Part shown: piece by piece, positions 12,391-22,841 of the stretch
How the letters are laid out: every line of letters starts with the position of its first letter
Position numbering within the stretch: position 1 is the stretch's first letter
Assembly: GCF_000003605.2 (NCBI RefSeq)
Contig: NW_003137828.1
Span: 1-46,598, forward strand
Direction of reading: 5' to 3'
DNA from: Saccoglossus kowalevskii
Lineage: Eukaryota > Hemichordata > Enteropneusta > Harrimaniidae
Length of the DNA stretch: 46,598 nt
Notes under the pieces: generated by a model
What the model saw: only the letters and a program-made list of their open reading frames with translations
The model's database searches: none
Told to the model about the DNA's origin: nothing
Position numbers and translations under genes: made by a program

Positions 12391-14092
12391 GTATAAACTG
12401 ATACCAGCCCACACTCAGATGTACAATTTATAGAGTCGTGCTACGTGCTCTAATGGCACACTGGACTTCCCGGTCACTGGATGAGTAGCTGAGTGATGAA
12501 TCTACAGGTCTTATACACCAAACACCGATTAACACAATAGATTGTGGGACGTCATGACTTATATCTAATGTACGGACGCTTGTTTCCATGAGGTTCCTAC
12601 TCAAGATTTCGACTGACAAGAATGATCCACGCTTTGGGTGCCCGACGCTTCAACTCATGAACTCCAGGCGCCAGTTTTGTGAGATTCACTGGGCTGATCA
12701 ACTCTGTTGATTGGTGTATTGTTTCAACACACCACGACTTAATGTTCGTTGGGAAATTCATGTACTGGACATTCGTACACTCACACTAGTTCGTCCCATG
12801 CTTTCAGTTTTATATACCGCGCTTGTTCTTTTATGGAATATATTATTTCCTGTCTATGTGGTATTTTACAAATATATATATGTGAATAAATTTGAATGTT
12901 TTCCGTCCCGCTTTGTCGCATTCTTACTGCCCACAGCTGTGATGCGTATAGTGCATGTTTTGTCGCCCTCCACCTTTGCTAACCGTGTATCTGAGTTAGT
13001 TAGTTTTGAAGGCCGTGTTCAGCACCGAACCATTACAGGGACGAGTAATATTGCTTGCGACGTGTAACCATACAAAGTACGATTTTCGTTGTACCTAATA
13101 AATGATTGTTTCACGTAGTTCATGTGTTGTGTCACACGTGTACGATTGACCGATGTGCATTTCTGTCTGTATTTATATATACATATAATTATATTGTAAT
13201 ATATTAGTGCCTATCACTGTAAATTATCCCTGTATTATTTTGTAATATTAAAGTGGTTAAAAACCCGCACACGATGTGGTAAATTCATTATTTGGTTAAT
13301 GTTTGACCCCGTGATCTTATGACAGAGGTTGATTGCATAATTCTATATAACACCATGTGACTACGACGTATTGACCAATCATTACACATAATCTGGATAT
13401 GGTATGTTATAATGAAGGAATTAAGGGTGTTTTTTTGTATAATACCAGCGTTTTGTTTTTGTAGATTCTATTTTTGTTAGTTGTCAGTTATTTATTTAAT
13501 TGTACGACTTGTTTTCAACAATCTATGGTTAGATACGTTATTTTAACTTTTTGACATGCAGATGATTAACGGCCACATCATTTTCCCATTATAGCCCAAC
13601 ACTAAGTAAACAGAGAGCAAAAATAGCTATATAATCACCAATAGCTCCCATGTCATGAGTCTTCTTTGCGTTGTGGTAATTCCTTTTTTCGATATTATCT
13701 ACTTGTCTCGAGTGTTTTTTTATAATAAAAAGAACGTAATAGAAATAATTATTTGTGAACATTTCCTAAGGATAATATCATGTTTTTGAAAAGACAGGCA
13801 GCTGATAAAAACAGTTTTGGCAAGTTTTACCAAAGTGTGTGTACTTATTTCAGTCAAATTATAAATTCATAATCTCAAATTTTTTTAGACCGAATTTTCC
13901 CGTACACCATGATTTTAAATTGCGTTACTGGTTACTTTCGAATTTTTGAATTGAAATGAATAAAATAAACTATCCAGGCAACACACCCGCCTAACACAAT
14001 CCCGACCAATTAAAAGTGATCGTCTTTTCATTATGCTTTACTGTTCTAGTTTTAACCATTTACATAGTATTTCATAGTTTCATAATTGAAGA
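12391..14092. other. Stretch without a confident gene; one 118-codon open frame
   Basis: A plus-strand frame at 12711-13067 is open for 118 codons but has no ATG at its start (it opens at TTG). It has hydrophobic segments and no recognised domain. An AATAAA-like signal follows about 25 bp after its stop. This length is only mildly unusual for chance at roughly 36% G+C. The rest is unremarkable. Confidence 0.3.
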
Positions 14093-14128
14093 AAACAAAC
14101 AAACAAAAATAAATAAATAAATAAATAA
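14093..14128. repeat. AAAC/AAAT tetranucleotide microsatellite
   Basis: Three AAAC-type units pass into about six AAAT units. It is a simple repeat immediately upstream of the CpG-rich 17-bp minisatellite. Confidence 0.9.
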
Positions 14129-14189
14129 CTGCAATTCATTAACATTAACCACGACATGCACGCGTGGATACATGTCTCGCCTATCTCTA

Positions 14190-14592
14190 ATAGTTTACGG
14201 AAGCGCGTATTTAACCTACGCGGGCGGTAGTCTGAACCACGCAGTAGACGAAAGCGCATTAAAGAAAGACCCGCGATAGACGAAGGTACGTGAAATTCGA
14301 AACAATGTTGAAGACGGAGCGCGTGACACGTGGTAGACGGAAGCGCGTGATTGAAAGAGGCGTTTGGTAGACAAAAACACAGGTCTGACGAGCGTGATAG
14401 ACGTAGAAATACTAGACGGAAGCGCATTAATGGAGGGAACGTGTGGTAGACAGAATCACATGGTAGCACACCATAGACGAAAGCGCGGCATAGAAAGAAG
14501 CGTGCAGTAGATGGAAGCGCATGGTATATGGAAGCGCGCAGTAGATGGAAGCGCGTGATAGACGCAAGCGCATGATAGGCGGAATCTGCATA
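14190..14592. repeat. CpG-rich 17-bp minisatellite
   Basis: The consensus unit is about tagacggaagcgcgtgg (17 bp). Near the right end, unit starts fall at 14474, 14491, 14508, 14525, 14542, 14559 and 14576, exactly 17 bp apart. To the left, units recur at 14245, 14277, 14334, 14368, 14398, 14413, 14447 and 14464 with insertions and degenerate units between. The array is purine-rich on the plus strand and much richer in CpG than its surroundings. Since 17 is not a multiple of three, the 129-codon minus-strand frame crossing it is not a repeat protein and is probably spurious. Confidence 0.92.
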
Positions 14593-16956
14593 GCTACATT
14601 ATAGGATTATGGGAACATGCAAACTTGTCAGAGATGTAATGATGTACTACATATACTACTTTTGTTAGACGTCATTCTAACAGCTTCTTTTTTTGCATTT
14701 CATCGTGTTACGTCGAGTAGGTAATATGCACCATACATTTGTGAAAATTACTAGCCTCTATTTCTAACCGCTCAACCATTAATGCCGATACTTGCTGCCT
14801 GCAAGCTTATTGATATGGCAGGAAGATGACAACGGCAATTGTATTTCCTCACTGTATTCGTCATCGTAAACTTGACATGAGAGTAAAAAACCCGCTGAAG
14901 CCCATTTTTATTGATACTAATATATATATACATATAATCTGAGACGTTGTTAATAGTATCCAGGGAAACGGTGTGAAAATAACTGCCCGGCAACAGCTGT
15001 ATTCAAGTAATACTACAATATTTATGTCAGTAATAAATTTTAAATTGCAGTGTTATGGGATAATAAGTCAACAGGTCACTGAGTGGTTCTCATCAATCGC
15101 TCCGTGTTCGTTCTGTAGATTTATCCGTCACTGTACATTTAACAAATGTTGGATTGGGGTTTATTAGACATTACTGGGTATTCGTTATTATTCGAAACTG
15201 GAGAATCGTTTGTCAAAGCGTCTTAGTCGATATAGTTCCACAAATATAATTATTATGTGTACATATCGCCCAAATGTCATTATGTTTGATGTTCTGCTGA
15301 AAAGAAATTGGTAAGCCCTGTAGTAAAAGTAATACCAGTCGCGATCACGTGACCAATATGACGCCAAATGTGTATTTTTTATAACTTTGTTTTATATTGA
15401 TAGAAACAACAAATGTGTGATGCGTACATTTCATACTAACTCACGCGCTGACGGACGACAAATCTACATTTGTTGTCACTATTGACAACCTGTTACATTT
15501 ATCGTATACCATCATGCTACCCACATGTACAGTAATGGTTACGAGCGGTGATTAGCTATACACTCATAACTTGTAGTATAAAAATGATTATTTAGCACAG
15601 GAAAACAGATCAATACTTAAACCTGTACCAAGAAATCGTGTGTGAACGCAACATGTTTTTGTTTAGTTATAGCTGTTTTTATCGTGAAATTGAGTATAAG
15701 CGCAGTCTGTCGTTTCTGTCATTTATTACATACCAATATTCTTGTAACGCCCGAACCATTTAATCGCTCTTGGATCCAAACCACGTTATTTACATGTCTT
15801 TATAAAGTTATTAGAAACTAAAACTGCATCATATGAACTTCCCGAGCTTGTCAATCAGAGGTCGTAAATATTGACAAACGAACAGTGACTTTAACTATCC
15901 AATCGTAATTCAGATTTTTCCGTCACTATCTGAAAGTCATTTTCCCCATTTATTAATCTTTACAAATTTATGTTTAATTTAGTTTTAATTTCAGGATTTC
16001 AGGATCTGTGAATATGGGTCTAGCAGTCCAGTGTTTGTTCTAAGCATTCACCCTTTTAATTGTTCTTTTTTATGAATGATTGTAGCTCTTTTCACACGCA
16101 TCGCCCTTAAATTGTAAAATAATTTTACCACTGTCTGGATTTCAATTAAAATAACTTCGTTAATTAAATATCGCAATTTATATTCATCCAGTTATTCACT
16201 TGGGGGTACTGGAATATTTTGTGTCGAATGAGAAGAGCATATTTCACTATGATTTATCAAAATAATTTTCAATTGCCTGGTTTTCGTATTACCCTTTAAT
16301 GATTCTTCCGTTGCATAAATAACATTTTACTATCTGATATTAGGCACTGCCCTATTTAGGATGTAACAAATGGGGCCATCTTATTTTAAAAAGATTTTTT
16401 TTTATTACAGAGTGCTGCTGAATAATTATTTACATGATACACGTTTTTAGCTCATTATTAAAGGTATCCATCGGAAGGTAATAAAACAAACAATGATAGT
16501 GATAATAAAATAAACATGTAATATATGGAATCGAATACAGATATTCAAAGACACGATAACAGTACAGGCATGTGCAGACAGCACAACTGATAAGACGACG
16601 GGTGACTCGCGATAAGACAACTCTGATCATATATTCTGTGATATGTCAACTGGTGTTCATTAATTTCCAAGTAAGTCAATGTAGTCTGCATTTATGCAAA
16701 CTACAGAGCACTATAAGTTATTACATGTTTCTACATTCACGTACATTCGATACATGGTTTGAAATAGAACAGCCGTGATGTGATGCGACATCTTCTATTA
16801 ACCGTTACCACCTGTTCAAGATGGCGGCACTCGCGATAGTTCTGCTGGCTTTCGTTATTTTTGTTTTGAAGAATACACCTAATGAATATACTGTAATGAA
16901 ATATATGCCAAAAACACACTAAGTTAGGATTTGGTTTTCGAAAGTCGACAAAAGAC
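14593..16956. other. Stretch without a gene
   Basis: All open frames are at most 73 codons before the next minisatellite begins. A TCACGTGA palindrome is at 15345-15352. No repeat, mobile element or RNA gene is recognised. Confidence 0.4.
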
Positions 16957-16959
16957 GTG

Positions 16960-17163
16960 GGCTTGGTCACCAGGCACATCGCACGTGTCGCCACGCTCGT
17001 CGCACGTATCGCCACGTACATTGTATATGTTGCCACGCACATCCCACGTGTCGCCAGGTACATGGCGCATGTCGCCCTCCATGGCGTATGTCACCACGTA
17101 CATCGCATGTGTCGCCACGTACGTCGCGTATGTCGCATCTGCATTGCTATGTCGCCACTGTAA
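16960..17163. repeat. 21-bp minisatellite, about nine units, open in several frames
   Basis: The unit is about gtcgccacgtacatcgcacgt (one base beyond 20 in consensus length). Starts fall at 16987, 17008, 17029, 17050, 17071, 17090, 17111, 17132 and 17151, so the period is 21 bp with two 19-bp units. Because 21 is seven codons, the array stays open in three frames: two on the plus strand (16931-17233 and 16957-17163) and one or two on the minus strand. The frames encode heptad-like repeats such as SHVSPRT or VRGDTCD. Openness on both strands, no domain and no flanking exon structure argue for non-coding repeat DNA. Confidence 0.9.
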
Positions 17164-17167
17164 GGCG

Positions 17168-17183
17168 CTCCACTCGAGTGGAG
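17168..17183. repeat. Perfect 16-bp palindrome beside the 21-bp array
   Basis: CTCCACTCGAGTGGAG is its own reverse complement. It sits five bases after the last minisatellite unit. It may be a protein-binding or breakpoint-associated palindrome, or coincidence. Confidence 0.7.
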
Positions 17184-20082
17184 GTGGGGTTATTTCTTCT
17201 TCGTGTTACTGTGCCATTCTCAGTCCTGTTTAATTGCAATACTTCATTACACTTGTATACTCTTCCCTGAACAAAACGCTTATAGGACATAGTCGATATT
17301 GACTTTAAGGCATTTGGCCACAAATAAACAGATCATCATAATTTTTTGCGGTCTTATATTATGTAGTTGTTCGCAAAACCTAGATACAATTTACCGTCGC
17401 CAAAGTGATTTTTTGTGAAAAGAAAGCCATACCAAACCGTGTTTTTTGGGCCATTTTCTACTGGTTTCCATGGTAAAATTATCTCACCGTATTTTGATTC
17501 TTATGGTTGTCACAATGTTTTTAGGAAATGTTGATAAATACTATTTATCAGTCCCGTTCAAAATCGAGGTCTATTAATTTGGGGTCTGTAACATGAGGAT
17601 AATGTATGATGACATATGCACATCAGTTTGTATGACAATTCGAACAAATATGGTCGACTGTCGCTAAATTCTGATATTTAAATGTATCCGGAAATGTTCC
17701 TCGGAGATGAACAGGTCGATTTCAATCAAACTTTGTGTCATGATTATAGGTTATAGGTGTACGTTAATGTATTATTTGAGATTCGAACAAGAATATACGA
17801 CTTGCTAATGCGAGTTAATTACTAATTCTGTATACAGGAAGTTTTATATTTAGTTGCCTAAAATTTTTTCGAAGATATTGGAATTGTAATCTATGGATTT
17901 ACTTGCATGTATGAAACTAGACATTCAGAACGTCATTTCACAATTAAAATGTTCACGTTACATTACATTATAGACATCAATGATTTATAAAACCTTGATT
18001 TGTATAAATTGCAGGTCATGTTTGTTGAAATGCCTAATACACTATATGTATGCATTGGGACATAAATCACTAACAATTTCTAATACAGTTTATGCATCAC
18101 CATTTAGAGTTGCTAAACATATAATTTATTAAGAGATTAAATATGCACCGCAATTTGGTTGTTTCGCGGTCTGATCCAATTGTCCGTAGTTTCGCATAAT
18201 GTGATTAAAACTTGTCATTTTACTCTCGTTTCTTTGATAAATCTCACATTATTTGTTTGAGTTCAGTATAATTTGGTTGCCCATTTCATTTTCACCCAGT
18301 GAACCAAACATTTTCTGCAACAATCGAATACATCACGATAGCCACAAATAATCCCCATAATTGTGAATCACTACTAACGACGGATTCCATTCTCAATGTT
18401 TCTTTATTTATTATTTTTCAACCAACAAATGAAAAACAAATGTATGAAAAGTTTCAAAACAATAATTATGTGATACGTGATACGTTCATGAAACCAAGAA
18501 GCTATATTTTACTCCCCTATGGTTTAATGACTTTACAATTTAAAAAAACATTGTCACAAACCGTACACAATGACGAATATTGCTTCGTCACATGACCATA
18601 TTGGTGCATATCCTTACCATAAGGTGTAATCTGGTATAACTAGTACAGTAAATAGTAAATAACGTCATCGCTGTGTGCATGTTTGAAGAATACGCAAAAA
18701 CAAATGGTTGAAAGGTATTATTGAAAACTGTTGCTAAATTAGCATAAATTATCATATGATTTTTTTAGGTGTACTTCTGTGACGTCATAGCTGTTATGGC
18801 TAGCGGGTAATGCATCCCATGACACCACTCCACGAAAAAAGAAAACTGTCGATAACCGCTATTAAATCCTTAATACACATGGTAGCTACACAAAATATCT
18901 AATTGTGAGTATTGATTTTTTATTTTGGTATTCTAGTCTGCCCACTGTCTTCTCACAAAACGTTGCCCAGTTGAGCATGTTGGCATGAACGCCAACTTAT
19001 TATATTATATCATATTTACTTTGCAGACAATATACTATGTAATATCCACCCCAGTCGTAAGATGTGATCAAAAAACATAATATTGTCACATTGTGTGTGT
19101 CCTGTTAAACATACAGAAAAAAAATATATATCAAAAACTGTTCCTAGAACGAGTATTGCGTTGTAGATACGCCCAGTGTAAATTCTAAACTAGGTGCAAT
19201 ATTGTAATCGCAATGATTGCTTGTGAGCATCTCCAATGATGTAGACATAGGTAGAGTTTGTAACACAATAGTCAATGAGAATTATCTCGGTTCATGGGTG
19301 TTAGGCTGGGTGAGTCCTTCCAAACGAATTTGTATTCTCAGGTTCAATGATCTGGATATGAATAAAAAACAACTAAATAATAACGATATAAGAGCCTCTC
19401 GAGGCTATGATACGGTATCACGCACATGTACTTTAACGCTTCAAGGGGTCACATGGGATCTTGCATAATCATTATTCATATTTCCCATGGAAACGTCACA
19501 CACATTATGAACCAAGTACAAACAATCCTTAAATCCTTTAGTTTTTGATTAGCTACACACGCACTTGTCAGTTTCTTATCTCTGCATTGATCAATACTTC
19601 CATTTTGATTATCAATTATGATCCTGAAAAGAAATCTTCCTCCAAGGTATAGCTCATTGAATTGCATTCCATTTAGCTTTTCCCATGTGATTGACAAGTA
19701 TAATGTAGTGCCCTTTTCATTTTCTCTTCTTCTCACTCTCCCATATTGATATCTAGCACCGATAATTTGGTACGTGTAAAAAGAAAAGATAATACACAGA
19801 GGATTTATAGAAAAGAGATGATTTGATGAAGTATTGCCTGAAGTTTCCTTTTTTATGTCAAGCTGTTCTTCTGAAGTGACAGCTATTGTTTTGTCTATAT
19901 GTTGATGTACATATTTATTCATTTATTCATCTTTTTATTGAACACACAATTTATTATTTAAATGTTGTTACCGTTACAGATCCACACATACTGCTTGTGT
20001 ATGCATTATTATACTATATCTGTAAATTGTATTATAAAATTGTGTCCAAGCTGTTATTGACGAGTAGTCAGCACCAGGAGTT
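17184..20082. other. AT-rich stretch without a confident gene
   Basis: Apart from the 148-codon minus-strand frame described separately, open frames are below 100 codons and lack domains. No mobile element or RNA gene is recognised up to the start of the satellite. Confidence 0.4.
19476..19922 (-). CDS. Unassigned open reading frame, 148 codons
   Basis: This is the longest open frame in the window outside tandem repeats. It begins with ATG at 19922-19920 and ends with TGA. The predicted protein is mixed in composition, with a basic patch RVRRREN in its middle and a hydrophobic run near residues 45-55. I recognise no family, signal peptide or catalytic motif. A rough estimate at 36% G+C gives about 0.15 such frames expected by chance in 46 kb, so it is only mildly unusual. 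It ends about 160 bp before the satellite array. It could be a relic of a retroposed sequence, an unspliced exon or chance. Confidence 0.13.
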   Translation of the reverse strand: MNKYVHQHIDKTIAVTSEEQLDIKKETSGNTSSNHLFSINPLCIIFSFYTYQIIGARYQYGRVRRRENEKGTTLYLSITWEKLNGMQFNELYLGGRFLFRIIIDNQNGSIDQCRDKKLTSACVANQKLKDLRIVCTWFIMCVTFPWEI

Positions 20083-22437
20083 CTGACTTGCAGAAATGCT
20101 CTTCTACATGTATATCCATTAAATTGACTTGCGTCAAGCAGACATGCTATTCCACACACATACCAATTAAACTCACTTGCTTGAAGCAGACATGCTCTTC
20201 CACACACATATATTCATTAAACTGACTTGCTCCCAGCAGGCATGCTCTTCCACACACATACAATTAATCTGACTTGCTTCAAGCAGACATGCTCTTCCAC
20301 ACAAATATCCACTAATCTGACTTGCTTCAAGCAGACATGCCCTTCCACACACATATCAATTAATCTGACTTGCTTCAAGCAGTTATGCTCGTCCACACAC
20401 ACATATCCATTAATCTTACTTGCTTCAAGTAGACATGCTCTTCCACACACATATACAATAAAGGGCGGCAGCCGTCGCGCCGCGTCCTGTTCGATATGGG
20501 ACTCATAGCGACGTATACAACGCGTGTAAAATACATTGTTTATTTACATGAAATTCGAACACGCGCTGCGCGACGACCACCGCGCTTTAAACTGACTTGC
20601 TTCAAGCAGACATGCTCTTCCACACACACATATAAATTAAACTGACTTGCTTCAAGCAGACATGCGCTTCCACACACACATATAAATTAAACTGACTTGC
20701 ATCAAGCAGACATGCTCTTCTACACATATATTCTTTACACTGACTTGCTTCAAGCAGACATGCTCTTCCACACATATGTCAATTAAACTGACTTGCTTCA
20801 AGCAGACATGCTCTTCCACACACATATACATTAAACTGACTTGCTTCAAGCAGACATGCTCTTCCACACACACATATAAGCAGACACGCTCTTCTACACA
20901 TATATTCTTTACACTGACTTGCTTCAAGCAGACATGCTCTTCCACACATATGTCAATTAAACTGACTTGCTTCAAGCAGACATGCTCTTCCACACATATG
21001 TCAATTAAACTGACTTGCTTCAAGCAGACATGCTCTTCCACACATATGTCAATTAAACTGACTTGCTTCAAGCAGACATGCTCTTCCACACACATATCCG
21101 TTTAACTGACTTGCTTCAAGCAGACATGCTTCAACAGACTTGTTTGAAGCAGACATGCTCTTTCGCATACATATCAATTAAACTGACTTGCATCAAGCAG
21201 ACACGCTCTTCTACACATATATTCTTTACACTGACTTGCTTCAAGCAGACATGCTCTTCCACACATATGTCAATTAAACTGACTTGCTTCAAGCAGACAT
21301 GCTCTTCCACACATATGTCAATTAAACTGACTTGCTTCAAGCAGACATGCTCTTCCACACACATATCCGTTTAACTGACTTGCTTCAAGCAGACATGCTT
21401 CAACAGACTTGTTTGAAGCAGACATGCTCTTTCGCATACATATCAATTAAACTGATTTGCTTCAAGCAGACATGCTCTTCCACACACATATATATTAAAC
21501 TGATTTGCTTCAAGCAGACATGCTCTTCCACACACATATATATTAAACTGACTTGCTTCAAGCAGACACGCTCTTCCACACACATATATATTAAACTGAC
21601 TTGCTTCAAGCAGACATGCTCTTCCACACACATGTATATTAAACTGACTTGCTTCAAGCAGACATGCTCTTCCACACACATATACATTAAACTGACTTGC
21701 TTCAAGCAGACATGCTCTTCCACACACATGCATATTAAACTGACTTGCTTCAAGCAGACATGCTCTTCCACACACATATATATTAAACTGACTTGCTTCA
21801 AGCAGACATGCTCTTCCACACATATGTCAATTAAACTGACTTGCTTCAAGCAGACATGCTCTTCCACACACATATACATTAAACTGACTTGCTTCAAGCA
21901 GACATGCTCTTCCACACACACATATAAATTAATCTGACTTGCTTCAAGCAGACATGCTCTTCCACACACATATACATTAAACTTACTTGCTTCAAGCAGA
22001 CATGCTCTTCCACACAGATATATATTAAACTGACTTGCTTCAAGCAGACATGCTCTTCCACACAGATTTATATTAAACTGATTTGCTTCAAGCAGACATG
22101 CTCTTCCACACCTATGTCAATTAAACTGACTTGCTTCAAGCACACATGCTCTTCCACACACATATACATTAAACTGACTTGCTTCAAGCAGACATGCTCT
22201 TCCACACATATATTCTTTACACTGACTTGCTTCAAGTAGACATGCTCTTCCACACACATATGTCAATTAAACTGACTTGCTTCAAGCAGGCATGCTCTTT
22301 CACACACATATCCGTTTAACTGACTTGCTTCAAGCAGACATGCTTTAACAGACTTATTTGAAGCAGACATGCTCTTTCGCATACATATCAATTAAACTGA
22401 CTTGCTTCAAGCAGGCATGTTCTTCCACATACATACC
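20083..22437. repeat. 48-bp satellite array, about 46 units, with higher-order variants
   Basis: The unit carries cttgcttcaagcagacatg, then ctcttccacacacatat, then a variable attaaactga segment. Adjacent units near 21547 and 21595 are exactly 48 bp apart. Every unit contains the near-palindrome TGCTT-C-AAGCA. Variant units (tgtcaattaa, ttctttacac, tccgtttaac and a truncated unit of about 29 bp) recur in the same order around 20880-21180, 21190-21450 and 22200-22400. The tccgtttaac variant recurs 269 bp apart (21092 and 21361), which indicates higher-order amplification. Since 48 is 16 codons, the array is open on both strands, with repeats CFKQTCSSTHIYIKLT on plus and VEEHVCLKQVSLIDIC on minus. 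These should be read as by-products. Edge units are most diverged. A mobile element interrupts the array at 20462-20586. Confidence 0.95.
20462..20586 (+). mobile_element. TTAA-flanked miniature inverted-repeat element, family 2, inside the satellite
   Basis: This 125-bp CpG-rich element interrupts a 48-bp satellite unit. Neighbouring units read cacatatacattaaactgac. Here the left flank is catataca plus ATAA and the right flank is TTAA plus actgac, so TTAA was duplicated on insertion and the left copy later mutated. The ends are imperfect inverted repeats: left agggcggcagccgtcgcgc, right reverse-complemented agcgcggtggtcgtcgcgc. The last 89 bp (20501-20589) are identical to 43248-43336. There is no coding capacity. 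TTAA targeting suggests mobilisation by a piggyBac-like transposase, which is inference. Confidence 0.88.
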
Positions 22438-22691
22438 ACCCACACTACCGATCGATGGGTTGCAATAATAACATGACATCATTTTATGTTGGTTGCTCCA
22501 TGATTACAAATATCTAGCAGGCTTATCATTATCAGGTTTTCATCATCAATCTAACATTTCTTTTTAAATTGCTACATTTTGTTTGTGATGTGTGAGTTCT
22601 ATAGATTGTTAAATCTTGAACTAGAGCAGCTACTTACTTGTTACTCGGCAATAACACGTTGGATGTAATGGACCATTTGATAATATATTAA

Positions 22692-22841
22692 TGCGGGAGG
22701 GTTGTCACCTGCGCACGCGCGGGAATCGAGTTCCAAGCGACGATCACAATACACGTTAAAAATGCAAAGACTCATGGGTAGGCGCTTGTTTGTAAACAAT
22801 GACACGCTATGGACGCATGCGCAGGTGACGACTCCTCCGCT
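22692..22841 (-). mobile_element. TTAA-flanked miniature inverted-repeat element, family 1, copy 2
   Basis: This 150-bp element aligns end to end with the reverse complement of 7269-7417. It is flanked by intact TTAA on both sides (22688-22691 and 22842-22845). The left terminal repeat is tgcgggagggttgtcacct and the right, reverse-complemented, is agcggaggagtcgtcacct. Interior matches include gcttgtttgtaaacaatgac. Substitutions are scattered, so the insertion is moderately old. It lies 250 bp beyond the satellite. No coding capacity. Confidence 0.87.

Noticed and set aside
14080-14469. 129-codon minus-strand frame
   Set aside because: It crosses an AAAT tract and the 17-bp minisatellite. It does not encode a periodic or recognisable protein and is probably chance.
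21332-21937. 201-codon plus-strand frame with 16-residue Cys-rich repeats
   Set aside because: It lies wholly inside the 48-bp satellite, is matched by an equally long minus-strand frame, and is explained by the unit being a multiple of three.
20083-22437. CRISPR array
   Set aside because: Regular repeats are present, but there are no unique spacers. Units are contiguous and vary internally, no cas genes occur, and the DNA is eukaryotic in character.
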